From contig JAJDAV010000093.1 in the NCBI GenBank assembly GCA_029261695.1, positions 1 through 39,705 of the forward strand: a stretch of DNA of 39,705 bases, in the 5' to 3' direction. The notes under the pieces are model-generated. The model was not told the origin of the DNA, did not search any database, and saw nothing but the letters and a program-made list of their open reading frames with translations. Below are positions 1 through 8,128 of this stretch, piece by piece (position 1 is the stretch's first letter; each line of letters opens with the position of its first letter). A program made the position numbers and the translations under genes. The DNA comes from Nitrospinaceae bacterium. Lineage in GTDB: Bacteria > Nitrospinota > Nitrospinia > Nitrospinales > VA-1.

Positions 1-119
1 CGGGATTCTGCTTCTCCTCCGGCCTGGCACAGCCAGAGATTCCATAAAGCACGGGTCGCGGTTTGGCGTATTTCAGAGTTGTCACTCAACAAATTCTGTA
101 AATGTTCTTCTTCATTCAT
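1..119 (-). CDS. N-terminal fragment of a hypothetical protein (possibly repeat/TPR type)
   Basis: An ATG at 119 (reverse strand) opens a frame that stays open to the left edge, about 39 codons. It starts MNEEEHLQNLLSDN and continues with an acidic, leucine- and alanine-rich helical stretch containing the tryptophan-rich segment ALWNLWLCQAG. The style resembles the N-termini of bacterial tetratricopeptide-repeat proteins, but no complete repeat is visible, so the family is a guess. There is no clear Shine-Dalgarno sequence before the ATG. The gene is divergent from cinA, with about 160 bases between the two start codons. The rest of the gene lies outside the window. Confidence 0.5.
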   Translation of the reverse strand, partial: MNEEEHLQNLLSDNSEIRQTATRALWNLWLCQAGGEAES

Positions 120-266
120 CGCTAAAATATATTTAACCTAAATTTTTTGAAGCCGTATTGTATCAGGTAAATGCTGAATTTAGCTTTACGACATAAAAAG
201 GATTTTTTTTCTCTCGTACCTGGCTTCTGGTAAGCGTAATATCATAGGCAATCGAAACATTGCCGC

Positions 267-271
267 AAGGG
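267..271 (+). promoter_or_regulatory. Ribosome binding site fixing the cinA start
   Basis: AAGGG lies six bases before the ATG at 278. The longer reading from TTG at 260 would place this site inside the coding region and has no site of its own, so 278 is preferred. Confidence 0.7.
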
Positions 272-277
272 AAACAA

Positions 278-1546
278 ATGATTTTTAAAGAACCCATTTC
301 GAAGCAAGCTGAAGTTCTGGTTATTGGAGACGAGGTGATAAGTGGTTTGATAGTCGATACCAACTCTAAATATTTGGGAGAACAAATTCATGCTTTAGGT
401 ATCGGCGTTTCACGAATAACGAAGGTGGGGGATGATCCTTCCATTATTGAGCAATGTGTCACCCAGGCTTTGCAGCGTTCTAGATGGATCATTCTCACGG
501 GAGGTTTGGGAATAACTCATGACGATATTACTAAATCTGTGCTGATTAAAGTTTTTGGTTCTGAATTGCGCAGGGATGAAAAAGTCGAAACAATGTTGCA
601 AGAGGTTTTTAATAAAAGAAACCGAGAAGTTCCCGAAAGTGTGCAATCGCAATGCGAAGTCCCGGATAATTGTCAGGTTCTTTATAATGATGCGGGAACC
701 GCGCCGGGTTTTCGATTTGAAAAAGATGGCAATGTTTTATTTTGCCTGCCGGGCGTGCCTCATGAGATGAAGCATTTATTTGAAGAGTACATTTCCCCTG
801 AGATGGTTAAACATTCTTCTCAAACTTTTTCTCAACGTATTCTAAAAACCACAGGGATATCAGAAGCAGACTTATGGGAGAAGGTTGGCTCTATTACCAC
901 TCTACAGGAAAAAGCCACTTTGGCTTCTTTGCCTTCTCACTTGGGAGTACGGATTCGAATTTCTTGTTTGGCAGAAACAAAAGAAAAAGGTGAAGCGGTT
1001 CTTGATGAGGTGGAGCAATCGTTTGTTAACCGCATAGGAGAATATGTTTACGGGAAGAATGAAGAAATGCTTGAGGCTGTTGTCGGACGATTGTTGACAG
1101 AGAAATCCATGACACTTGCTACCGCTGAATCTTGTACCGGAGGACTGATTGGGCATCGCCTCACTCAGGTATCTGGTAGTTCCCAATACTATAAAGAAGG
1201 TTTTGTTGTGTATAGTAACAATGCCAAGGTTTCCCGATTGGGTGTGGACCCGCAGGTTATAAACGATCATGGAGCTGTTAGTGAGCCTGTGGCCAGATTG
1301 ATGGCTGAAGGAGTATGCCGAGTAACGGGTGCAGATATAGGGGTCTCAGTGACAGGAATTGCTGGCCCAACCGGTGGCACTGAAAATAAACCTGTCGGGT
1401 TAACTTATATTGCCGTTAGTGATTCCTCTGGCACATGGTGCCGAAAATTTATATACACGCATGACCGTATTAAAAATAAAGAACGTGTTGCGCAAACTGC
1501 ATTAAATTTTGTGCGTCTTAAACTGCAGGGTCAATTAAGGGAATAA
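278..1546 (+). CDS. cinA: CinA-like protein (MoCF-like domain plus nicotinamide-nucleotide amidase domain)
   Basis: Two-domain CinA of 422 aa, close to the usual full length. Residues about 10-180 form the molybdopterin-binding-like (MoCF/COG1058) domain with ILTGGLGITHDD; the usual GGLGPTxDD has Ile for Pro here. Residues about 260-415 form the CinA C-terminal domain (COG1546) with TAESCTGG and VSVTGIAGPTGG, the amidase active-site region that in characterised relatives deamidates NMN to nicotinate mononucleotide for pyridine-nucleotide recycling. Some two-domain CinA proteins also hydrolyse ADP-ribose through the first domain. The protein is cytoplasmic with no signal peptide. The ATG at 278 is chosen over TTG at 260 because of AAGGG at 267-271. 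A small zinc-ribbon gene follows four bases after the stop and is probably co-transcribed. Confidence 0.93.
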   Translation: MIFKEPISKQAEVLVIGDEVISGLIVDTNSKYLGEQIHALGIGVSRITKVGDDPSIIEQCVTQALQRSRWIILTGGLGITHDDITKSVLIKVFGSELRRDEKVETMLQEVFNKRNREVPESVQSQCEVPDNCQVLYNDAGTAPGFRFEKDGNVLFCLPGVPHEMKHLFEEYISPEMVKHSSQTFSQRILKTTGISEADLWEKVGSITTLQEKATLASLPSHLGVRIRISCLAETKEKGEAVLDEVEQSFVNRIGEYVYGKNEEMLEAVVGRLLTEKSMTLATAESCTGGLIGHRLTQVSGSSQYYKEGFVVYSNNAKVSRLGVDPQVINDHGAVSEPVARLMAEGVCRVTGADIGVSVTGIAGPTGGTENKPVGLTYIAVSDSSGTWCRKFIYTHDRIKNKERVAQTALNFVRLKLQGQLRE

Positions 1547-1550
1547 AAAA

Positions 1551-1736
1551 ATGCGGAGTTGTCCTCATTGTGAGACGAATATTGCAAATGAAAGTAAGGT
1601 TTGCTCAAACTGTAATAAAGCTGTCCCACCTTTACCCAACTACCCCAGTATTAGTCCAAAATGGTTTATGGTTTTTTTTATTTTTTTTGTCGTCCTCGTT
1701 GTAGCTTTATTGGTTTCTATGTTTGGTATGCGTTAG
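1551..1736 (+). CDS. Small zinc-ribbon protein with one C-terminal membrane segment
   Basis: A 61-residue protein. The first 25 residues hold two CxxC pairs (CPHC and CSNC), a classic zinc-ribbon arrangement. A short proline-rich linker follows, then a single hydrophobic helix (about residues 38-58, very rich in Phe and Val) ending in Arg. The expected topology is a cytoplasmic zinc ribbon tethered by a C-terminal anchor. It begins four bases after the cinA stop, with AAGG about nine bases upstream of its ATG, so it probably shares cinA's transcript. Its stop overlaps that of the convergent rhomboid gene by three bases. I do not recognise a specific family, and the function is unknown. Confidence 0.7.
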   Translation: MRSCPHCETNIANESKVCSNCNKAVPPLPNYPSISPKWFMVFFIFFVVLVVALLVSMFGMR

Positions 1737-2374
1737 CGACTGGCAAAGTTTTTAAAGGGGAGGATTAGAAGGACGCCTGCCACGAATCCACCAATATGTG
1801 CAAACCAGGCTGTTCCTCCTGTATCAGAGGAAGCGCTGTTCCAGATTTGTAGGAAAACCCAGAACAATAGCAAAATGATTGCGGGGATTCGGGCGATGGT
1901 CCAGAAAAACCCCAGAAAAATAAAAGTCCGAATCTTGGCAAAGGGAAATAAAATTAGATAGGCTCCCAATATTCCAGAAATAGCACCACTGGCACCTACC
2001 ATGGGAATTTTAGAGTCCATATCAGTAGCAATATGACCTAAGGCGGCAAGGGTTCCACAGACAAAGTAAAATAGTACAAAACGAAATTTGCCAAGAACAT
2101 CTTCAATATTATTTCCAAAAATCCAAAGGTAGAGCATGTTTCCACCGAGATGCCAGATACCGGCATGTAGAAACATTGATGTATAAACTGTAGGATAAAC
2201 TGCGAACGGGTTATTGAGTAATTGAGTAGGAATCAATGCATAATCTGCATATAGAGCACTGGGGTGAACCGGTAAATTGGCGCCATAAACAAAAACTGCC
2301 ATATTTATTATGATGAAAAGTAAAGTTAAAAAAGGAAAGTTTCTAGTCGGGTTTTCATCTTTTAGGGGAATCAT
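1733..2374 (-). CDS. Rhomboid-family intramembrane serine protease
   Basis: A 213-residue polytopic membrane protein of bacterial rhomboid (S54) size with about six hydrophobic segments. It carries the L1-loop/TM2 signature HLGGNMLYLW, the catalytic serine in GASGAISG, and the catalytic histidine of the last helix in AHIGGF. Rhomboids cleave transmembrane segments of partner proteins within the membrane; no substrate can be named here. It is divergent from the NACHT-like gene, with 106 bases between start codons, and convergent with the zinc-ribbon gene. The family call is firm; the physiological role is unknown. Confidence 0.92.
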   Translation of the reverse strand: MIPLKDENPTRNFPFLTLLFIIINMAVFVYGANLPVHPSALYADYALIPTQLLNNPFAVYPTVYTSMFLHAGIWHLGGNMLYLWIFGNNIEDVLGKFRFVLFYFVCGTLAALGHIATDMDSKIPMVGASGAISGILGAYLILFPFAKIRTFIFLGFFWTIARIPAIILLLFWVFLQIWNSASSDTGGTAWFAHIGGFVAGVLLILPFKNFASR

Positions 2375-2480
2375 CAGTTACATTTATGCAATATGATAGA
2401 ATTCAATATGCGAATTATTTTAGAATCGAGAATTGTATTTAGCAATCTTCGATATTATAAGCAATTAAATATAGTTAACC

Positions 2481-4883
2481 ATGAATGATATAGAAGGCTT
2501 GGTTCCATTATCAGATGGCGAAGAGCTTCCAGTTGCTCCTGAACGACCCGAAGAATCATTGGAGTGGGTGATTGAAACATATCGCAAGCACCAACTGCCT
2601 CAGGTTACTTCGTGGCTGAACGAAGACTTGGGCAAGGGGAGAAGAAATAAAACCCTGATACCCTTGACCTTGCTGGACGTAAATCCAATTGATCACCGAC
2701 AAAGCCTGCTGGAAATAGTTTTTCCTGCACCTCGAAAAATCAATGAAAATTTTCTGGATTTGAACAGCTTAAAAATTATGCTGGATGCAGGTTCCGGCAT
2801 GGGCAAAACCACCTTTCTCATGCATTATCTTGAAGAACTTCTCGATAAACCAGCTCATCAAATTTACTCGCTACCAATCTATTTTCATTTAGGGAACATT
2901 CCAGAAGGTGGAGGTTTTCAGCAGTTTCGGGAATCCGTCAATCGCCAAATTATTGATGTTATCTTTCTCGAAAAAGAAGAGAACCCTGATTTGATTCTCG
3001 ATGAAGATCTTCTTCAGATAACTCTGAATTCTATTTTTAGCTACAGCAAATTTATGTTTTTGTTGGATGGTTTTGATCAGCTTCATCCTCAAGATCGTTT
3101 TCGCTTTTTTGTAGATTCTTTTCTTGAGGACAATGCTTTTCGCAGTAATTTCGTTTTACTTTCAAGTCGAAAGTTTGAGTTTGGTTCTTTGGCTACGGAT
3201 GCGGTGGTCAAGCGTGGTGAAGGCGCGGCATTTCAAATGGCCTTTCAGGCACTTTCGGCTGAAGAAAGCAGTCTTTATCTTGGGAATGCCTCAAAGAATA
3301 TTATTGTTAAAGAGCTTGCCGCTTATACCCCCGAAATATTATTGACTCCTATTTTGCTGAGAATGATTCGCGGTCTTTCAGAGATGGAAGAGTTGGAAGG
3401 GCTCAATAACAGAGCTGAAATATATTCAAAATGGTTTAAACATTTATTGCTGCAGGATAATTTGGATGCCAAAGAAGATTTTTTGGAGAAATGTATTAGT
3501 CAACTTGCAGAAATCTCGTTTGAACAAATGATTGATGGAAAGATCCAACGTTTTCAAAAAGAGGAGCCGGGGTACGATAAATCCCAAATCCAAAAAGAAC
3601 AATTTGATCTGCTAATGCAAGGAGATGATATTGCTTCCCGATGGAAAGGAATCATCCAGCAGACTCCACGCAGGTGGGAGTTTTGCCATCCCTCTTATCA
3701 GGAATATTTTGCTGCAAGGCATCTGGCAAGCAGGCCGGATTGGCAGGAAATAGTGCGGAAAAATTGTGGCGACGAGAAATGGTATGAGGCTTTTAAAATA
3801 TTAGCGGGAATGGTTTCTGGAAAAGAGCTTTTCGATATTTTTATCGAAGAGGGGGCTGTCATGCTGGCAGGGAATTCTTTGGCCGAAGTTAAAGATCTTC
3901 CCGAAGGACAAAATTTGCTCGTCCGCCAGTTACTGAAATATCAATGTCATGAATCACTGCCCCAATTCAAGCCTTGTCGTTTGATTCGCGTTAAAGATGT
4001 TTGGAAATCCAATGACGAAGAATATTTACAATCCTTACTGAAAAGGTTGTTAAAACGCGAGCATAGAGATAGCCGAATATTGTTCAGTGTGTTTGAACTG
4101 ATTCTTTTCAAAAATGATTTAGATATTCATGAGTTGCTGGATAATTTTGATTGGGAGCCTATAAGAGAACTTAAGGAACTGCAGGAGTTTTTAAGTGAGT
4201 CGAGGGATGGAAAACAGGTATCCCTGTCCAAGATCAAAAAATTTGGGGAAATGGTAACGGTGCCCAAGGGAAAGTTTGTTTACCAGGAAGAGGATGATGA
4301 AGAAGATAAAATCAACCTGGAAGAATTTTCGATTATGAAATTTCCTGCAACCAATGCCTTGTATGCGCAATTTGACCCGCATCATAAAACGCGTTATCCG
4401 AGATATTCGTGGGAGGAAGATCAACCGGTCATTGGAATTAATTATTTTGAGTCTGTAATTTTTTCTCTTTGGTTGGGCCTCAGATTGCCGACAGAAAAGG
4501 AATGGGAAAAAGCGGCAAGAGGAACCGATGGTCGAGTTTATCCTTGGGGAGAGGCCATGGGTTATGAAAAAGGTTTTGCCAATACGTGTGATTTTATGGA
4601 ATGTAAAACTAATTCAGTGACCGAACTGGAGCCGGGAATGTCTCCCTACGGATGTTATGATATGGCTGGAAACGTATGGGAATGGTGTATGCAATTGAAT
4701 GCATCAAAGCATTCAACGACCCGGATTGTTAGAGGCGGCTCATGGATGAATTATCTGGTGCATGCAAAATGTTTCTTTCGAAACTCGTTTGATCCTGCCG
4801 AACGGTATTTGGCGGTTGGGCTGCGCTGTGTTTTGGGCGCACGATTTACTGAAATCGAATCTGAGGATACGGATGACGAATAA
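2481..4883 (+). CDS. NACHT-like STAND NTPase fused to a formylglycine-generating-enzyme-like (SUMF1/C-type-lectin-fold) domain
   Basis: An 800-residue protein with no signal peptide or membrane segment. Residues about 100-420 resemble a NACHT-type STAND NTPase: Walker A DAGSGMGKTT (about 102-111), Walker B FLLDGFDQL (about 193-201), an arginine sensor in VLLSSR (about 225-230), and the HPSYQEYFAARHLA motif (about 402-415) seen after many bacterial NACHT modules. A helical middle region (about 420-590) follows. From about 600 to the end is an FGE-sulfatase/SUMF1 fold with LRLPTEKEWEKAARG, GNVWEW, VRGGSW and GLRC. The cysteine pair of true formylglycine-generating enzymes is not visible: the segment reads YLVHAKCFFRNS where FGEs have two cysteines near CxRYR. 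The domain is therefore probably a binding domain, not an oxidase. The acidic tail is ESEDTDDE. It is a single gene without an obvious SD. NACHT/STAND proteins often act as sensors in signalling or phage defence; that role here is inference only. Confidence 0.8.
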   Translation: MNDIEGLVPLSDGEELPVAPERPEESLEWVIETYRKHQLPQVTSWLNEDLGKGRRNKTLIPLTLLDVNPIDHRQSLLEIVFPAPRKINENFLDLNSLKIMLDAGSGMGKTTFLMHYLEELLDKPAHQIYSLPIYFHLGNIPEGGGFQQFRESVNRQIIDVIFLEKEENPDLILDEDLLQITLNSIFSYSKFMFLLDGFDQLHPQDRFRFFVDSFLEDNAFRSNFVLLSSRKFEFGSLATDAVVKRGEGAAFQMAFQALSAEESSLYLGNASKNIIVKELAAYTPEILLTPILLRMIRGLSEMEELEGLNNRAEIYSKWFKHLLLQDNLDAKEDFLEKCISQLAEISFEQMIDGKIQRFQKEEPGYDKSQIQKEQFDLLMQGDDIASRWKGIIQQTPRRWEFCHPSYQEYFAARHLASRPDWQEIVRKNCGDEKWYEAFKILAGMVSGKELFDIFIEEGAVMLAGNSLAEVKDLPEGQNLLVRQLLKYQCHESLPQFKPCRLIRVKDVWKSNDEEYLQSLLKRLLKREHRDSRILFSVFELILFKNDLDIHELLDNFDWEPIRELKELQEFLSESRDGKQVSLSKIKKFGEMVTVPKGKFVYQEEDDEEDKINLEEFSIMKFPATNALYAQFDPHHKTRYPRYSWEEDQPVIGINYFESVIFSLWLGLRLPTEKEWEKAARGTDGRVYPWGEAMGYEKGFANTCDFMECKTNSVTELEPGMSPYGCYDMAGNVWEWCMQLNASKHSTTRIVRGGSWMNYLVHAKCFFRNSFDPAERYLAVGLRCVLGARFTEIESEDTDDE

Positions 4884-5105
4884 AAAATCAGCCAATACCC
4901 AGATGCTCATTATTTTTAGGGAAAGCACATAAAAACCATTTTATATTCAATAGCTTACCTGCTAGAATAAACCCACTGGAAGTTTAAAATTTAATCGGAA
5001 TAAACTATTAACAGGCAATTTCGAGTATTTTTTGCGAAAATAGGTTAAAATTGGCGTTTTTCGCGTCTGGGCACGATTTTCTGTGAAACAAGAGATTTTG
5101 TATAT

Positions 5106-6467
5106 ATGAACAATCACGTAAAAAAATTCCTCAGTATTGATGATGATCGGACTTTGCAGATGATCGTCAAACAGATTTTGAGCAAATCATTTGGCCCTCA
5201 GGTACTTGAGATATTTCAGGCCGGTACCGGTGAAGAGGGGTTGAAAATGATGCGCGAAATTCAACCTGACATAATTCTTTGTGATATTCACATGCCGGGG
5301 ATGGATGGATTTGAAGTTTGCCAAAAGGTGCGTGAACTGAAATTGCGCTCTGCTGTGATTCTCATGTCCGCTTATGATTCTGAGCAGGACAATGCCATAA
5401 AAGCCAGCGAAACCGGTGCTGACGCCTATTTATCCAAGCCATTAAAAAAAGGCGAGCTTTTATTTGTTGTAAATTTTGTCATGCGGGTTGCTCATCTGAA
5501 TGATGCAGTATTCGAAAAGAACAAGCAACTTGAAGCCTCTTTAGGTCAGTTAAAACAGTTTCACCAGAAACTGGCCGCGTTGAATGAGGAACTGAGGAAT
5601 GATAAAAGGCGTCTCGGGGTTAGCCTTAAAGAAATGACAGAGTTGAATGATCAACTCGAAAATAAAAATGCGCAGATATCTTCTATGGTGGAAGAGCTTG
5701 CAAGCCGCTTTGATTCTACAGAGGGGCTTTTGGCGACCATCATTGAGCTTCATCAAACCGAACATCGTGGCCACTCAGAAAGAGTTACCGAAACAGCAAT
5801 TTTTATGGCTGAGAAGCTAGGCCAGACGGACTACCAAGTTAGAAATGTCAAATCTGCAGCCCGCCTCCATGAATTGGGTATCGTCGCAATGCCGACCATT
5901 GAAAAAAGACAAGAGGCGGTGAATGAAGAAGAATTGGATGATATCAAAAACAAACCCAAAACAAACCATCCGCTGGTAGGAGAAATGTTACTCAAGGAGT
6001 TCCCGGGGTTTGAGATGGTTGCAGAAATCATACGCCACCTTCACGAAAATGTCGATGGCACAGGGTCTCCCGATGGCATGTACGGTGACCGCATTCCAAT
6101 GGGGTCACGCATAGTTTCTGCGGCAAGTTATTTTGATCACAACAAGATGGCTCATCCAAATCTTTCGAATGAAGAGATATTTGCCAAAATGGATGAAAAA
6201 ACCGGAATGATCTTTGATGAATCCGTCATGCGGGCTTTGAATGAGTACATCTCTCAAAAGGATGAAACTGAGGAAGCGCCCACGATGGAATGTTCTGTGT
6301 TTGCCTTGACAGAAGGAATGGAACTGGCAGTCGATATTATTTCGGCTTCTGGGATCAACCTTTTAAGGAAGGGCACTGTTCTGGATAAAGAAACTCTGGA
6401 TAAAATTTTGAAGTTTCATAACGTCGATCCTATCTCTGGGATCATTAAAATAAAGCAACCTTCTTAA
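5106..6467 (+). CDS. Response regulator with coiled coil and degenerate HD-GYP-like output domain
   Basis: 453 residues. The receiver domain (1-125) has acidic IDDD, phospho-acceptor D60 in ILCDIHMPG and K111 in LSKP, so it should be phosphorylatable. A coiled coil spans about 135-205. Residues about 210-380 align with HD-GYP phosphodiesterases, but key positions differ: the HD pair is H255-E256 (ARLHELGI), the HHE motif reads HLHE (311-314), and GYP is GSP (320-322). GHSERV and the DGTG loop are kept. Cyclic-di-GMP hydrolysis is therefore doubtful, and the domain may act by binding. About 70 more residues follow. motA starts three bases after the stop, so the gene shares the motAB operon and may be tied to stator function. 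No histidine kinase is adjacent. Confidence 0.85.
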   Translation: MNNHVKKFLSIDDDRTLQMIVKQILSKSFGPQVLEIFQAGTGEEGLKMMREIQPDIILCDIHMPGMDGFEVCQKVRELKLRSAVILMSAYDSEQDNAIKASETGADAYLSKPLKKGELLFVVNFVMRVAHLNDAVFEKNKQLEASLGQLKQFHQKLAALNEELRNDKRRLGVSLKEMTELNDQLENKNAQISSMVEELASRFDSTEGLLATIIELHQTEHRGHSERVTETAIFMAEKLGQTDYQVRNVKSAARLHELGIVAMPTIEKRQEAVNEEELDDIKNKPKTNHPLVGEMLLKEFPGFEMVAEIIRHLHENVDGTGSPDGMYGDRIPMGSRIVSAASYFDHNKMAHPNLSNEEIFAKMDEKTGMIFDESVMRALNEYISQKDETEEAPTMECSVFALTEGMELAVDIISASGINLLRKGTVLDKETLDKILKFHNVDPISGIIKIKQPS

Positions 6468-6470
6468 AAA

Positions 6471-7271
6471 ATGGATTTAGCTTCTTTAATAGGTGTAATC
6501 GCTGGGGTGGGACTCGTTCTTGCCTCAATTTTGATGAACAGTGGTTTGGACCTGTTTATCAATATCCCGTCCGCTATGATCGTTATAGGGGGAACTCTTG
6601 CTGCAACCCTGATTGCTTTTCCCATCAATGAAGTTATGAAAGTGATGGGCTTGTTTTTAAGGGTATTCATGGTTAAGAAATCTGATCAATATGCCCTGAT
6701 CGAAAGCATGGTGGGAATATGTAATGTGGCCAGGAAAGGTGGCGTGTTGGCCATCGAGTCCAAACTTAAAGAAATCGATAATGACTTTCTTAAAAAGGGA
6801 TTGGAGCTTACGGTAGACGGAAAAGACGAAGCCACCGTTAATGCCCTATTAAAAAGAGAAGTCAAGCAGTTGCAGAATGCCCACAAGGATGGGTGGGAAA
6901 TTTTTAATCAGATGGGGGCTTTTGCGCCGGCTTTTGGAATGGTTGGAACCTTGATCGGTTTGATTCAGATGCTTTCGGATTTATCCGATGTTAGTTCTGT
7001 AGGTCCGAAAATGGCTATCGCACTGATCACGACATTTTATGGCGCGGTGGTAGCCAACCTGATTTTTATTCCGATGACTGTAAAACTAAAACGTCGAAGT
7101 GCCACTGAATCCCTCGAAATGACTCTAATACTCGAAGGAATCGGCTACATTCGAAAAGGTGTTAACCCAAGATTTATGCAGGACGTCCTTGAAAACTATC
7201 TTGATACTTATCACGGTAAAGAAAAGAAGAAAGGGGACGGTAAAGATAAGAAACCTGCGAAAAAGAAATAA
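6471..7271 (+). CDS. motA: MotA flagellar stator proton-channel subunit
   Basis: 266 residues of the MotA/PomA family with four membrane helices: an N-terminal pair (about 5-25 and 32-52) and a second pair around FAPAFGMVGTLIGLIQML and the following PKMAIALITTFYGAVVANLIF helix. The conserved proline of the third helix is present. A long cytoplasmic loop lies between the pairs, as expected for contact with the rotor protein FliG. The C-terminus is a lysine-rich tail (KKGDGKDKKPAKKK). With MotB it forms the ion-conducting stator complex in the inner membrane. It follows the response regulator by three bases and precedes motB by six. No other flagellar genes are in the window. TolQ/ExbB are relatives, but the length and MotB partner favour MotA. 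Confidence 0.93.
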   Translation: MDLASLIGVIAGVGLVLASILMNSGLDLFINIPSAMIVIGGTLAATLIAFPINEVMKVMGLFLRVFMVKKSDQYALIESMVGICNVARKGGVLAIESKLKEIDNDFLKKGLELTVDGKDEATVNALLKREVKQLQNAHKDGWEIFNQMGAFAPAFGMVGTLIGLIQMLSDLSDVSSVGPKMAIALITTFYGAVVANLIFIPMTVKLKRRSATESLEMTLILEGIGYIRKGVNPRFMQDVLENYLDTYHGKEKKKGDGKDKKPAKKK

Positions 7272-7277
7272 CTAGCC

Positions 7278-8093
7278 ATGGCAGAAAAAGAAGCTAAAAA
7301 AGAAAAGAAAAAAGCCGAGGAAGAAGAAGAAGAGGATGAGCACGAGTGTCCTGAGGGGGCACCTGCATGGGTAATGACTTTTGCTGATCTTGTTACCCTC
7401 CTTATGGTTTTTTTCATTCTTCTCTTCGCGATGGGTTCTATTGAAGAGAACAAATGGAAACAGATCAAATCTTCACTCCGAGATGCATTAGGTCAGGAGA
7501 ATATTCCTGAACAAGGTATTCGCGAGGGCCTGGATGTAATCAAAGAAAAAGTTTTGGATGAGAGCACCATTCACGCCGTAGATGAAGTTGGTGCTATGGT
7601 TGCTAAGGAAGTTGAAGAAATCGCATCCGAAGTTGAGGAATTTGTATTTAAAAATAAATTAGCAGGGCAGGTCGATGTTTCCTCGGATGAAAGAGGCGCC
7701 ATCATTACTCTTTCTGATACAGTTTTGTTTCCAGCAGGAAAATCTCGCATGACCAAAACGGGAAACGATATTATCAAACAGGTTTTCGATTTGTTGCAGC
7801 AGTTCAATTATGACGTAAAAATCGAAGGCCATACAGATAACGCTCCCATCAGAACAGAACAGTTTCCCTCAAACTGGGAGTTATCTGCTGCACGTGCGGC
7901 AGAAGTCGCCCGGGAATTAGTGGAGGCAGGCTTCCCGCCTACTCAATTATCCATTGAGGGTTTTGCTCAATACCGTCCCAAAGTTCCTAATGACAGTCGT
8001 CAGGCTCGCGCTACCAATCGTAGAATTGAAATCGTTTATCAGCGTGGAAGCGTTCGCAAACATATGGTGGATGTTCTTCGTCGCAATAGATAA
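7278..8093 (+). CDS. motB: MotB stator subunit with OmpA-like peptidoglycan-binding domain
   Basis: 271 residues. A highly charged cytoplasmic N-terminus rich in Lys and Glu is followed by PAWVMTFADLVTLLMVFF, where the aspartate is the ion-binding residue of MotB/PomB stators, and a single membrane helix. After a periplasmic linker comes an OmpA/MotB domain (about 140-265) with VLFPAGKSRM, EGHTDNAPI, NWELSAARA and ATNRRIEIV, which anchors the stator to peptidoglycan. It lies six bases after motA. Which ion drives the motor cannot be told from sequence alone. The unusually long acidic/basic leader before the membrane helix is worth noting. Confidence 0.93.
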   Translation: MAEKEAKKEKKKAEEEEEEDEHECPEGAPAWVMTFADLVTLLMVFFILLFAMGSIEENKWKQIKSSLRDALGQENIPEQGIREGLDVIKEKVLDESTIHAVDEVGAMVAKEVEEIASEVEEFVFKNKLAGQVDVSSDERGAIITLSDTVLFPAGKSRMTKTGNDIIKQVFDLLQQFNYDVKIEGHTDNAPIRTEQFPSNWELSAARAAEVARELVEAGFPPTQLSIEGFAQYRPKVPNDSRQARATNRRIEIVYQRGSVRKHMVDVLRRNR

Positions 8094-8128
8094 AAGCCTT
8101 CGCATTATTTCTCCATTTGTCGAACATT

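Noticed and set aside
1665-1692. Runs of T (8 and 8) as a phase-variable tract
   Set aside because: They encode the Phe-rich membrane helix of the zinc-ribbon protein; there is no sign of frame disruption.
2481-4883. Diversity-generating retroelement target
   Set aside because: The lectin-fold C-terminus fits the type, but no reverse transcriptase or template repeat is present in the window.
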